Shown here piece by piece: positions 33,888 to 39,999 of a stretch of DNA of 50,356 nt; the first letter of the stretch is position 1; every line of letters starts with the position of its first letter. The DNA lies in IMG/VR virus record IMGVR_UViG_3300048823_000117, positions 1-50,356 of that record, one strand, 5' to 3'. Position numbers and translations under genes: made by a program. The stretch comes from a virus. Below the pieces are notes generated by a model. That model saw only the letters and a list, made by a program, of their open reading frames with translations, had not been told where the DNA came from and searched no databases.

Positions 33888-34029
33888 ATTAGCAATTGCG
33901 CTTGACTGTGCTAGTGATGTAGCACACCAGCCTACTACATAGCTACTCATGTAGGCTGCTACACTACCACTAGGCTAGACGGCTGGCCTGTTGCAGCGCC
34001 GCATGAACGCGGTTCAGGGTGCAGTGCGA

Positions 34030-34140
34030 CAATCCATGCGGTCGATGGCTGGTATCACTACGATGGATTATCCAGCCGATGGATAGCTATCATTCGTCAG
34101 ATGGATAATCCATCGCGTCGATGGCTGGTATTCGTGGAAC
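34030..34140. repeat. Iteron-like repeat cluster
   Basis: The 15-mer GTCGATGGCTGGTAT occurs at 34041-34055 and 34117-34131. Between them GATGGAT occurs three times, once as the perfect 7-1-7 palindrome GATGGATAATCCATC (34100-34114) and once as a partial one (34062-34074). Clustered direct and inverted repeats beside AT-richer sequence are what iteron-type origins look like; no initiator protein of the classic Rep type is recognised. Confidence 0.6.
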
Positions 34141-34150
34141 GAATGGCGAG

Positions 34151-34166
34151 TGTTCCACGTGGAACA
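34151..34166. promoter_or_regulatory. parS-type centromere site
   Basis: TGTTCCACGTGGAACA is a perfect 16-bp palindrome and an exact match to the bacterial chromosomal parS consensus TGTTNCACGTGNAACA bound by ParB/Spo0J. An extra GTGGAAC lies 11 bp before it (34134-34140), in inverted orientation to its left half. It sits in the repeat-rich candidate origin, where centromere sites are expected. Confidence 0.8.
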
Positions 34167-34252
34167 TAAATGATCCGCGCGCGTAGCAAGATGCGTGCCA
34201 ATTCGTCGGGCGAAAGATTACGAAAATGTAATGCAAATCGTTGAACAAACCC

Positions 34253-34281
34253 TTGACGGCGATGGACTAACTAGGTAGACT
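34253..34281 (+). promoter_or_regulatory. Sigma70-type promoter, first rightward promoter
   Basis: TTGACG (34253-34258) and TAGACT (34276-34281) are 17 bp apart, 33 bp upstream of the first rightward gene. The leader carries TAAACGAATGGAGGAACGA, nearly the same as the leader of the gene at 37682. Confidence 0.7.
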
Positions 34282-34313
34282 GACATCGTTAGCTAAACGA
34301 ATGGAGGAACGAC

Positions 34314-34523
34314 ATGACGACATTGCAATTAACCCGGCCGATGGCGAATTGGCGAACGGCCGTCAATACCGGCATCACGTACATGTGGAGTCGGTTGAAT
34401 CGAATTGACCGGCACAACGAACGGGCTCGGAATCGAATTGACCGGCACAACGAACGGGCTCGGACGTGGCGGGTGCTGGAACAAATTGACCGCAACAATG
34501 TGCAGATGAATGTCAAATATTAG
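34314..34523 (+). CDS. Small basic protein with internal 11-residue tandem repeat
   Basis: The 69-residue protein has GGAGG 6 bases before ATG 34314. It contains two identical 11-residue units, NRIDRHNERAR, encoded by a perfect 33-bp tandem repeat (34398-34463), and a third related piece, EQIDRNNVQ. It is Arg-rich and helical. As the first gene after the rightward promoter it may be an early host-takeover or nucleic-acid-binding protein; no family is recognised. Confidence 0.72.
   Translation: MTTLQLTRPMANWRTAVNTGITYMWSRLNRIDRHNERARNRIDRHNERARTWRVLEQIDRNNVQMNVKY
34398..34463 (+). repeat. Perfect 33-bp tandem duplication
   Basis: Two identical 33-bp units lie head to tail inside the first rightward gene and keep its frame. 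Identity at all positions, including third codon positions, means that the duplication is recent or kept by gene conversion. Confidence 0.85.
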
Positions 34524-34552
34524 TTGACACGTTCTGGGCATTCGTGTAATGT
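34524..34552 (+). promoter_or_regulatory. Sigma70-type promoter
   Basis: TTGACA (34524-34529) and TAATGT (34547-34552) are 17 bp apart, immediately after the previous stop codon and 38 bp before ATG 34590. The same -10 hexamer and spacing occur at 38962-38990. Confidence 0.75.
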
Positions 34553-34589
34553 CCAGGCGCGTGGCAATTACGCCATTAGGAGGAACGAC

Positions 34590-34982
34590 ATGGAAACGAA
34601 ACGAAAGACTGGGATTGCCGTTAACTACACGGCTGGTGTCATCACATGGTCGGACATTGAGGGGAAATCGGCTCCGATTACATTGTCGGTTCCGGACCTG
34701 TCGCAGGAAATCCGTGACCAAGGTTTGATGCATGGCATTGACCAGAAGGTGACTGATGCCGGGGCGATGGGCACTGACCATTGGGATGGCAAAGACAAGG
34801 CCAAACGTCCTGCCACAACGGCGGAGCGGCTCGCGAGAATGCGTCGGGTAGCTGACAATCTCGTTTCAGGTAACTGGAATGTCAGACAATCGGCCGATCC
34901 CCTTGCCAATAAGACTCCTGAACAGCTGGAACAGCTGATGGCCGCCATTCAGGCGAAATTGACGGCGATTGGAGTTAGCTGA
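34590..34982 (+). CDS. Early protein of unknown function
   Basis: The protein has 130 residues from ATG 34590 behind TTAGGAGGAACGAC. It has an N-terminal beta segment (GIAVNYTAGVITWSDIEGKSAPITL) and helical C-terminal half (TTAERLARMRRVADNLVSGNW, PEQLEQLMAAIQAKL). This pattern is familiar from small conserved phage proteins but has no known function. It has its own promoter and is followed by alternative hairpins at 34987-35029. Confidence 0.72.
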   Translation: METKRKTGIAVNYTAGVITWSDIEGKSAPITLSVPDLSQEIRDQGLMHGIDQKVTDAGAMGTDHWDGKDKAKRPATTAERLARMRRVADNLVSGNWNVRQSADPLANKTPEQLEQLMAAIQAKLTAIGVS

Positions 34983-34986
34983 TAGG

Positions 34987-35029
34987 CTAATCGTGACGCG
35001 GGCCTGGGGATTGACGATTAGTCCCCAGG
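34987..35029 (+). promoter_or_regulatory. Mutually exclusive RNA hairpins, attenuator candidate
   Basis: CTAATCGT (34987-34994) pairs with ACGATTAG (35014-35021), and CCTGGGGA (35003-35010) pairs with TCCCCAGG (35022-35029). The pairs interleave with no bases between the two 3' strands, so both stems cannot form together. The second stem resembles a terminator stem, though no T-run follows. Confidence 0.55.
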
Positions 35030-35241
35030 TCCATGTTGTTATCAACACCTATCATCATTATCCCGAAACAACATACGGGCCTTATTTCGGCGGCCGGGTT
35101 CCTTGTTCCTTTTAATATATTCTCTTTCAGATAGAACACTCAAAACGCAAAATGACTGAGCGGGGGTATAAAAGAGGATCGTATGTTGTATCGGGATGAT
35201 AATGAGGTTGTTAAGACTATATCAACCATATCATTACTTGG

Positions 35242-35270
35242 TTGACAACACCATACGGCCGTGGTACAAT
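35242..35270 (+). promoter_or_regulatory. Sigma70-type promoter
   Basis: TTGACA (35242-35247) and TACAAT (35265-35270) are 17 bp apart, 22 bp upstream of ATG 35292. It is the strongest promoter match in the window and lies next to the right arm of a 26-bp inverted repeat, so it is probably regulated. Confidence 0.8.
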
Positions 35271-35291
35271 GCGCGTTCACCTGGAGGTTAT

Positions 35292-35504
35292 ATGAAAATG
35301 GTTTGCGGTTGTGAAGTGAGTAAGGGCAAGGAGTTTGTATCAAACGCCGACTGCCCGGCGCACAAAGGAATGCAATTCATTGCAACGAAGCAAGTGCTAT
35401 GCACTGGATATGTACCCTGGCGCGAGCCGGTACGAGAAACCGACTGGCCTAAGTGCCGGTGCGGCGAGATTGCGCAGATGCACGACGAGAAGGCCCGATG
35501 TTAA
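35292..35504 (+). CDS. Small Cys-rich, probable zinc-binding protein
   Basis: The protein has 70 residues from ATG 35292 with GGAGG 5 bases upstream. Cys/His pairs CGC, CPAH and CRC suggest one or two zinc sites (VCGCEVSKGKEFVSNADCPAH, WPKCRCGEIAQMHDEK). It overlaps the endonuclease VII-like gene by 7 bp. Confidence 0.68.
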   Translation: MKMVCGCEVSKGKEFVSNADCPAHKGMQFIATKQVLCTGYVPWREPVRETDWPKCRCGEIAQMHDEKARC

Positions 35505-35893
35505 GCCCGCATGAAGAATGGTTGATTGCGAATCGGCTGAAGGCCCAGGAAATGGCGCCTAAGATGACCGACCAGGATAAGGCGCGGTTGCATAAGGCGA
35601 TTGCGAAAGTCGCTTATATGAAAGACGCGCAAGCGGCCAGGGCAGCATTAGGCGCGCATTCGATGACAGCCGGAGACGCAGTTTACCTTTTGGTTGTCCA
35701 GAATAGCTATTGCGCCTGCTGTCCGCAGGACTTATCCAGCGATGAAGTAAACCGCTGGGGGGTTGACCACAATCGACAAAAGCACCGCGTTCGGGGGATT
35801 CTCTGCTTTAGTTGCAATACAGGCATCCGGCCGGTCTGGCAAGTGAAGTGCATGGTTGAGTACTTAAAACGCAATGGAGACTGGGATGAGTAA
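35498..35893 (+). CDS. Endonuclease VII-like HNH resolvase
   Basis: The 131-residue protein resolves branched DNA in related phages before packaging. The signature CACC (about 78-81), WGVDHNRQKHRVRGILC and FSCNTGI matches the T4 endonuclease VII-type motif DH...T...VRGLLC..CN.GLG, with DH as the catalytic start and four Cys for zinc. An N-terminal helical region of 60 residues precedes it. ATG 35498 overlaps the previous stop. Confidence 0.85.
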   Translation: MLSPHEEWLIANRLKAQEMAPKMTDQDKARLHKAIAKVAYMKDAQAARAALGAHSMTAGDAVYLLVVQNSYCACCPQDLSSDEVNRWGVDHNRQKHRVRGILCFSCNTGIRPVWQVKCMVEYLKRNGDWDE

Positions 35894-36377
35894 TAGATTT
35901 GGCAGCAGGAATACTCGAGCGGCCGAATTAACTCCGGTTCAGGTGCTGGAGATTCGAGAATTGTATCACAATCAGCAATACACACAGCGTCGACTTGGGA
36001 GGATGTACAATGTCGCCACAGAGACAATTGGGCGTATTGTGAGGAATGATACCTGGAAAGGAGTAGGCGGCCCAGGGACGGACAGGGAACCGTCGGCAGA
36101 TGAAAATCTGCACGAAGCGGCGCTGGAGATGGCAGCGAAGCTACCATTGTCACCGCAAGCACAGGCTGAGGCTACTGCAGCCGCAGCACGGATTATGGCA
36201 AGGTTAACACAAAACGAGGAACGCACCGATGATTTACCGAGACAGACGAACGATTTACATTCCGACGACCAATCAGCCGGACTCAACGTACCAAGCCACG
36301 ACGTATCCGAGCATCAATCTGGCGAAGAAGCAGAGCCGGTTGCTGGGCGGATCCCGGGGACTGGTGAGGGTCGGTAA
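35886..36377 (+). CDS. HTH DNA-binding protein with disordered C-terminus
   Basis: The protein has 163 residues from ATG 35886, overlapping the previous gene by 8 bp. Residues about 13-58 form an HTH of the type found beside phage HNH enzymes: LTPVQVLEIRELY, YTQRRLGRMYNVATETIGRIV, NDTWKGV. The remainder is helical, then Asp/Ser/Gln-rich and probably disordered. It is a candidate for the protein that reads the 35-bp dyads, but this is only inference. Confidence 0.75.
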   Translation: MSNRFGSRNTRAAELTPVQVLEIRELYHNQQYTQRRLGRMYNVATETIGRIVRNDTWKGVGGPGTDREPSADENLHEAALEMAAKLPLSPQAQAEATAAAARIMARLTQNEERTDDLPRQTNDLHSDDQSAGLNVPSHDVSEHQSGEEAEPVAGRIPGTGEGR

Positions 36378-36435
36378 GCCCCCACGGAACGTGGCGGAGG
36401 TTAACCCTGTGGCTAAGGAGACAGCCAGTGGCTAA
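36229..36435 (+). CDS. Possible overlapping small gene
   Basis: A 68-codon frame starts at ATG 36229 with GAGGAA 9 bases upstream and overlaps the tail of the HTH gene by 149 bp in another frame. It ends by overlapping the next gene's GTG start (36428). The product (MIYRDRRTIYIPTTNQPDS and onwards) is Tyr/Thr/Pro-rich and then basic. The HTH protein is disordered in the overlap, so both could be real, but this one is uncertain. Confidence 0.42.
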   Translation: MIYRDRRTIYIPTTNQPDSTYQATTYPSINLAKKQSRLLGGSRGLVRVGKPPRNVAEVNPVAKETASG

Positions 36436-36832
36436 GTACCATGTGATCTTTGAGCAGGGGGTTGTACGAACCGCCGACTGGCTATTGCCGCTCCAGTTCG
36501 GTTGCCCGAGGTTCGAGCATATTCGAGACTCTCTGGGGTTTAAGCCAGATGCGCCGTTAGAGCATGTTTCGGTTCTCTGGCAAGGTAAGCTGGCGCATAT
36601 GTTCGTCGATGAAATCGGCCTGATGACAGGGCGGGAGCTAAACCCAAAGGCAACCCGAGTCTACTGGAACAACACACTCAGCCGTCACGGGAGGAAGTCG
36701 CTTCTCTACAACGACCTGACCGCCGACCCGGCAGTTAACCAGATAGTCGATACGGCTATTCTGGAAGGGCTTGGGCTATTCGAGGCAGTGATCGTCGGCC
36801 CGGCGTTACTTTGGGAAGGAGATATGGAATGA
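36428..36832 (+). CDS. Conserved-looking phage protein of unknown function
   Basis: The 134-residue protein has a GTG start with AAGGAG 8 bases upstream. It is mixed alpha/beta with a long helix at the end (NQIVDTAILEGLGLFEAVIVGPALLWEG). The C-terminal IVGPALLWEGDME recalls small phage accessory proteins but I cannot name a family. It overlaps the next gene by 4 bp. Confidence 0.65.
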   Translation: MAKYHVIFEQGVVRTADWLLPLQFGCPRFEHIRDSLGFKPDAPLEHVSVLWQGKLAHMFVDEIGLMTGRELNPKATRVYWNNTLSRHGRKSLLYNDLTADPAVNQIVDTAILEGLGLFEAVIVGPALLWEGDME

Positions 36833-37083
36833 CCACGCAGGCAACACTGTTCGTACAGCTTTGGCAAGACGGGGAAGATGTCGCACAGGTGACGAATGAG
36901 CATCTGACGGCGGTTATGACCGGCCGCCGAGAAGACGACAAGACCGAATGGACTTGCTGGGTATTCAACGACCGCTCTGCAGTCATTACGATGGAAGGAA
37001 CCGATTCCGACGGAACTCGGCATAGGGTAGTGCAGATCATGTATCCAGGCGGTGATGCACTGGCAGGAGAGGTTAAGTTATGA
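36829..37083 (+). CDS. Small protein of unknown function
   Basis: The protein has 84 residues from ATG 36829 (ATGA overlap, AGGAG 8 bases upstream). It reads as a single beta domain (ATLFVQLWQDGEDVAQVTNE, KTEWTCWVFNDRSAVITMEG). It is coupled by a second ATGA overlap to the next gene. Confidence 0.65.
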   Translation: MTTQATLFVQLWQDGEDVAQVTNEHLTAVMTGRREDDKTEWTCWVFNDRSAVITMEGTDSDGTRHRVVQIMYPGGDALAGEVKL

Positions 37084-37337
37084 TCCGACTACTGATCAAG
37101 GGCGGCATGTCGGTCGCCGAGGCCGAACTCGCGAAGCGAGGCATTCCGACCTACGATAAGACCTTCACCTCGCATTCCGACCTGGGCGGGCTGCAGACGC
37201 ACACCTCGGTGCCGAGCATGTATCAGGCTAAAGTGACGAAGTGGTTCGGGGAGCCGGCCCAAGCGCCGTTCCCGAGCGGGACGCTCTTGCTGTTCACACT
37301 GAGCGTGGGCGGGGTAAGCGGCCGCCGGGTGGCCTAA
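37080..37337 (+). CDS. Small protein of unknown function
   Basis: The 85-residue protein starts with an ATGA overlap. It is basic at the N-terminus and ends in a hydrophobic strand pair (PFPSGTLLLFTLSVGGVSGRR). No motif is recognised. It is the last gene of the 35292-37337 cluster; a copy of a 26-bp repeat begins at its stop. Confidence 0.6.
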   Translation: MIRLLIKGGMSVAEAELAKRGIPTYDKTFTSHSDLGGLQTHTSVPSMYQAKVTKWFGEPAQAPFPSGTLLLFTLSVGGVSGRRVA

Positions 37338-37363
37338 CCGAGCGTCCGCGCACGTTAAGTTGA
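37338..37363 (+). repeat. 26-bp direct repeat, copy 1
   Basis: This sequence matches 37610-37635 at 23 of 26 positions (core CCGAGCGTCC and CGTTAAG). Each copy follows a gene and precedes the next gene's leader. Copy 1 lacks the right arm that makes copy 2 a hairpin. Confidence 0.7.
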
Positions 37364-37389
37364 CCGTTTTCGATTAACTGGAGATAATC

Positions 37390-37599
37390 ATGCGATACGA
37401 GGTTAAGGTACAGAGGACTGTGGTTAAGACCACGGTTGTGGATGTCGAGGCGAAGAATGAGGAGTCAGCCTCCGACAAGGCAACGATGATGGTCGAGAAG
37501 ACTCCTGACGCTTGCGAATGGGAACTGGAATCCGACGATCTGGATGTGATCGAGGTGAGTGAGCTGGACAACGAGCCAGACGAAGACGACGAAGACTGA
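37390..37599 (+). CDS. Small acidic DpnD/PcfM-like protein
   Basis: The protein has 69 residues from ATG 37390 with GGAG 7 bases upstream. The fold pattern YEVKVQRTVVKTTVVDVEAKN followed by ESASDKATMMVEK resembles the small DpnD/PcfM-like family. The C-terminus is extremely acidic (EVSELDNEPDEDDED), which could mimic DNA. The role is unknown. Confidence 0.6.
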   Translation: MRYEVKVQRTVVKTTVVDVEAKNEESASDKATMMVEKTPDACEWELESDDLDVIEVSELDNEPDEDDED

Positions 37600-37609
37600 G
37601 ATCCCACCC

Positions 37610-37643
37610 CCGAGCGTCCTCGCGCGTTAAGCTGAGGACGCTC
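37610..37643 (+). terminator. Hairpin overlapping 26-bp repeat copy 2
   Basis: GAGCGTCCTC (37612-37621) and GAGGACGCTC (37634-37643) form a perfect 10-bp stem with a 12-nt loop, followed by TTAGG rather than a T-run. It may act as a weak terminator, an RNA processing or stability hairpin, or a protein site. Confidence 0.5.
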
Positions 37644-37681
37644 TTAGGTGTGATTTAAGATAAACGAACGGAGGAACGAAC

Positions 37682-38383
37682 GTGACCAAACGAGACATCA
37701 AGACGCTTCTGGCGGCGAGCCAGATCGTTAACGAGATGAACAAGTACGGGAGTCCCTGGCTGAGCCAAATCGCCGGCGGGCTGGCCGATATTGCAGCGTC
37801 GGCGATTACGCTAGAGCGGGTGATGGCGAAGCCGAAGGAGCAGACTGTGGAGAAAAACATGAGTGACGATATGGCAGCAAAAATGGATGACCAGATTGAG
37901 GGCGCGCTTTGTGAGAACGAGCGCCTTCTCAACGAAATCGATCATCTACGCAAGATTGCCGCCAAGGCCGACTGCCAGGACGAGAATTGTGTCCTGTTCG
38001 GGCTGGTGCATACGCATGTTTACCTCGAACAGGCCGAGCGTACTGAGGAACAGTACCTCGGTGATGGAGTCTATGCCAGCTTCGACGGCTACCAGATCTG
38101 GCTCGCAGCGAACGATCATACGAATCAAGTGATTGCGATCGAGCCGCAGGTCTGGGCGCAGCTGGTCAAGTATGCCTCCCGCGTCTGGGGCCAAAGACAA
38201 GCCCCTAACCTTCCGGCCGCCTCGGCCATTGCCTGTAACGACGGCGAGGAGCCGATCCGTTTCGACCAGGATGGTGGCAGGGATGAACCGCCTGACCCAG
38301 ACGGCGAAGAGTTTCGCGGAGGCGAGGCAGCAGCGTATAACGCGCAAGAACAGGACCGCATTCAAAGGGAGCTGAAGCGATGA
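37682..38383 (+). CDS. Conserved-looking phage protein of unknown function
   Basis: The 233-residue protein has a GTG start with GGAGG 8 bases upstream. It has a helical N-terminus, a charged coiled coil (NERLLNEIDHLRKIAAK) and the segment YLGDGVYASFDGYQIWLAANDH followed by IEPQVWAQLVKYA, a pattern seen in small phage proteins. An acidic, Asp/Glu/Pro-rich tail follows. An in-frame ATG at 37860 has its own GGAG 8 bases upstream and could give a shorter product starting MSDDMAAKMDDQ. Confidence 0.65.
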   Translation: MTKRDIKTLLAASQIVNEMNKYGSPWLSQIAGGLADIAASAITLERVMAKPKEQTVEKNMSDDMAAKMDDQIEGALCENERLLNEIDHLRKIAAKADCQDENCVLFGLVHTHVYLEQAERTEEQYLGDGVYASFDGYQIWLAANDHTNQVIAIEPQVWAQLVKYASRVWGQRQAPNLPAASAIACNDGEEPIRFDQDGGRDEPPDPDGEEFRGGEAAAYNAQEQDRIQRELKR

Positions 38384-38790
38384 AGATCTTAATCGAGACG
38401 ATTCCGCACTCCGAGCAACGGTACCCGACGGTCGGGGACTGGTTCTGGAAGTCATCGCGAACCAAGGACTTCGACGACAAGGGTAAAGGTCCAGATTGGC
38501 ACAAGAAGGACACGCTCGTGATTCGCGTCTCCTCCATGTCCGACTGGCGTTACGAAGCCCTCGTCGGCCTCCACGAAGCGGTCGAGGCCCTGTTGTGCAA
38601 GCACGCAGGAGTGAGCGAAGCCATCGTCGATGCGTTCGACCTTAACTTCAAGGGCGAGGGCGAACCGGGGGACGACATCGGAGCCCCTTATCACCGGCAG
38701 CACGACATCGCCACGAGTGTCGAGGTGTTCCTCGCGCAGAATCTGGGCGTTAACTGGCTCCATTACGAACAGGAGGTCGACTCCCTATGA
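38380..38790 (+). CDS. Conserved-looking phage protein with HEAVE motif
   Basis: The 136-residue protein starts with an ATGA overlap. The text YPTVGDWFWK, DTLVIRVSSMSDWRYEALVGLHEAVEALLC, VDAFDLNF and APYHRQHDIATSVEVFLAQ looks like a widely shared phage protein with conserved His/Glu residues (HEAVE near 65, HRQH near 105) that might bind a metal. The function is unknown. Confidence 0.68.
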   Translation: MKILIETIPHSEQRYPTVGDWFWKSSRTKDFDDKGKGPDWHKKDTLVIRVSSMSDWRYEALVGLHEAVEALLCKHAGVSEAIVDAFDLNFKGEGEPGDDIGAPYHRQHDIATSVEVFLAQNLGVNWLHYEQEVDSL

Positions 38791-38933
38791 AACCAACCAT
38801 CAAGCACGCTTACGCGACAAGTCGCTTCAGCGGCCATTCGCCGGCGGCCGCCGCTTGGTTTAGTTTACGGTGGTACTTCGCGGAGCGATTGAGGATTCGT
38901 AAACTGCGCGCGTTCTTGAACAAGTACGGGTGA
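38787..38933 (+). CDS. Tiny basic protein (48 residues)
   Basis: ATG 38787 overlaps the previous stop as ATGA and the frame runs to TGA 38933. The product is very basic and aromatic (FSGHSPAAAAWFSLRWYF, AERLRIRKLRAFLNKYG). Translational coupling and the lack of any other gene here support it. It may bind nucleic acid or membranes; no family is known to me. Confidence 0.6.
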   Translation: MKPTIKHAYATSRFSGHSPAAAAWFSLRWYFAERLRIRKLRAFLNKYG

Positions 38934-38961
38934 GTTAGCGATTAACCCCCTCATTACTCCG

Positions 38962-38990
38962 TTGACATGCGCGTTCGCGTATGATAATGT
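38962..38990 (+). promoter_or_regulatory. Sigma70-type promoter
   Basis: TTGACA (38962-38967) and TAATGT (38985-38990) are 17 bp apart, 79 bp upstream of ATG 39069. GTTAGCGATTA flanks it on both sides (38934-38944 and 39049-39059), a possible pair of operator sites. Confidence 0.75.
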
Positions 38991-39068
38991 GTGACCTGTT
39001 CATCGTGGTTAATGCCCCGCCGCCACGCAAAACACTGACGGGCAAGTTAGCGATTAGGAGCATGTAAC

Positions 39069-39791
39069 ATGTCAGCAGAAGCAGCAGAAGTCGGTCAGGC
39101 GGTTGCCGCCAAGCGACCGAAGACTGAGTACGAGAAGGTCAAGATGTCCGACGGCCGGGAGGTCGAGTTCCCGAAGAATCGCAAGCTCCAGAAGACGAGC
39201 TTGATTACTGGGGTCGACGGCCATACTGGCCCGACAGCAGTGCGTCTGGATTACGCCAACGGGGAGACCCGGACGGTGGTGATCCCAGGCGCGGACACCG
39301 TAAGCGAGATGATTTCGACGTTGGAGTTGCAGCCGGCTGAGTTGTCGAAGGTGCAGTTCCTCTTGAAATCAGCCGCCCACGGGATGGAGCAGAAGCTCGG
39401 CGACGAGATGGCCTATCAGCCGAAGAAGGACGAGCCCGAACCGACACTCGAGGATAAGATCGAGTGGGTTGATGAGCTGATCGGAAGGCTCGGTTCCTTG
39501 GAGTGGACGGTCGCCCGAGAGGGCGGTGGTGGTGGACTGGCTGGTGCCAGCACCCTCATCCAGGCCCTGTGCGAACTGTCGGGCAAGACGAAGGAAGAGA
39601 TCCGAGACTTCCTCAAGACGGCCGGCAAGGACGCCGAGGGCAAGGCGGCTCCCCTCAGTCGGGAGGAGCGCGCTGCGATTCGCCGGTCGAAGGCGGTCAA
39701 GGCCAAGATCGACGAGATCGAGGCTGCGCAGGCCAAGGCCAAGGGTATCGACGTCACGTCGAACCTGGGCAGCTTGGGCATCCCCGCCTAG
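39069..39791 (+). CDS. Abundant-looking early/middle protein of unknown function
   Basis: The protein has 240 residues with AGGAG 9 bases before ATG 39069. A beta N-terminus (REVEFPKNRKLQKTSLITGVDG, VRLDYANGETRTVVIPG) leads to a helical C-terminus rich in Lys/Ala (REERAAIRRSKAVKAKIDEIE). It has a private promoter and is followed at once by a strong terminator, so it is a single-gene unit, as expected for a highly expressed protein. No family is recognised. Confidence 0.68.
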   Translation: MSAEAAEVGQAVAAKRPKTEYEKVKMSDGREVEFPKNRKLQKTSLITGVDGHTGPTAVRLDYANGETRTVVIPGADTVSEMISTLELQPAELSKVQFLLKSAAHGMEQKLGDEMAYQPKKDEPEPTLEDKIEWVDELIGRLGSLEWTVAREGGGGGLAGASTLIQALCELSGKTKEEIRDFLKTAGKDAEGKAAPLSREERAAIRRSKAVKAKIDEIEAAQAKAKGIDVTSNLGSLGIPA

Positions 39792-39850
39792 TCGGTAGAC
39801 ACTACCAGGACCCCCTGGGCCGTTCCTCCACAGACGCCCTGGAAAGTGGG

Positions 39851-39883
39851 CAAACGCCGGCAGCAATGTCGGCGTTTGTTTTT
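39851..39883 (+). terminator. Rho-independent terminator
   Basis: CAAACGCCG (39851-39859) and CGGCGTTTG (39870-39878) form a 9-bp stem, followed directly by TTTTT. It ends the single-gene unit at 39069-39791. Confidence 0.88.
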
Positions 39884-39943
39884 GTCCGGCGGCCGGCAGT
39901 AATGCACATGGCATCAATACTTAGTGGACAATGGCCGGTGAAT

Positions 39944-39978
39944 ATGATATTGTGTCATCCGTTGTAACCTAATATCGT
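39944..39978. promoter_or_regulatory. 35-bp dyad operator, copy C
   Basis: Half-sites ATGATATTGTGTCA and, on the other strand, ACGATATTAGGTTA flank a 7-bp spacer. It lies between the terminator at 39851 and the gene at 40000, 22 bp before the start codon, where it could control the whole 40000-41537 operon. Confidence 0.75.
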
Positions 39979-39999
39979 TTCGCATTTGGAGGAACCAGA

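Larger units (their letters stand above)
33332..34313. other. Divergent control region and candidate replication origin (gene-free, 982 bp)
   Basis: No convincing gene lies here; the plus frame at 33391-33696 overlaps the leftward promoter and has no ribosome site. From left to right it holds the leader and promoter of the leftward arm, operator dyad B (33673), two 29-bp tandem repeats with a Fur-like palindrome (33822-33887), a GTAGC/AGCCTAC inverted repeat (33919-33962), iteron-like GATGGAT repeats (34030-34131), a parS-like palindrome (34151) and the first rightward promoter (34253). Dense short repeats between divergent arms are typical of phage origins. Confidence 0.6.
34983..35291. other. 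Regulatory intergenic region (309 bp)
   Basis: It contains no gene. It holds two mutually exclusive hairpins (34987-35029), a 26-bp near-perfect inverted repeat with arms 35052-35077 and 35180-35205 (23 of 26 positions), an AT-rich middle, a GGTTG/CAACC dyad (35206-35227) and the promoter at 35242. This amount of symmetry upstream of the next gene suggests tight control. Confidence 0.65.

Noticed and set aside
33822-34140. CRISPR array
   Set aside because: Repeats are adjacent or irregularly spaced, palindromic and few, with no unique spacers of constant length and no cas genes.
34987-35029. H-type pseudoknot
   Set aside because: There are no bases between the two 3' strands to cross an 8-bp stem, so both stems cannot form at once; alternative hairpins are the better reading.
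35161-35175. TATAAAA string resembling a eukaryotic TATA box
   Set aside because: The genome is a bacterial phage, there is no other eukaryotic signal, and no gene starts at a matching distance.
37360-37388. TTGACC and GATAAT with 17-bp spacing before ATG 37390
   Set aside because: The -10 box would touch the start codon and the ribosome-binding site lies inside the spacer, so a transcript from it would lack a leader. Chance is more likely.
39503-39967. 154-codon plus-strand frame overlapping the gene at 39069
   Set aside because: It is a frame-shifted shadow, Gly/Arg/Gln-rich, and runs through the strong terminator at 39851.
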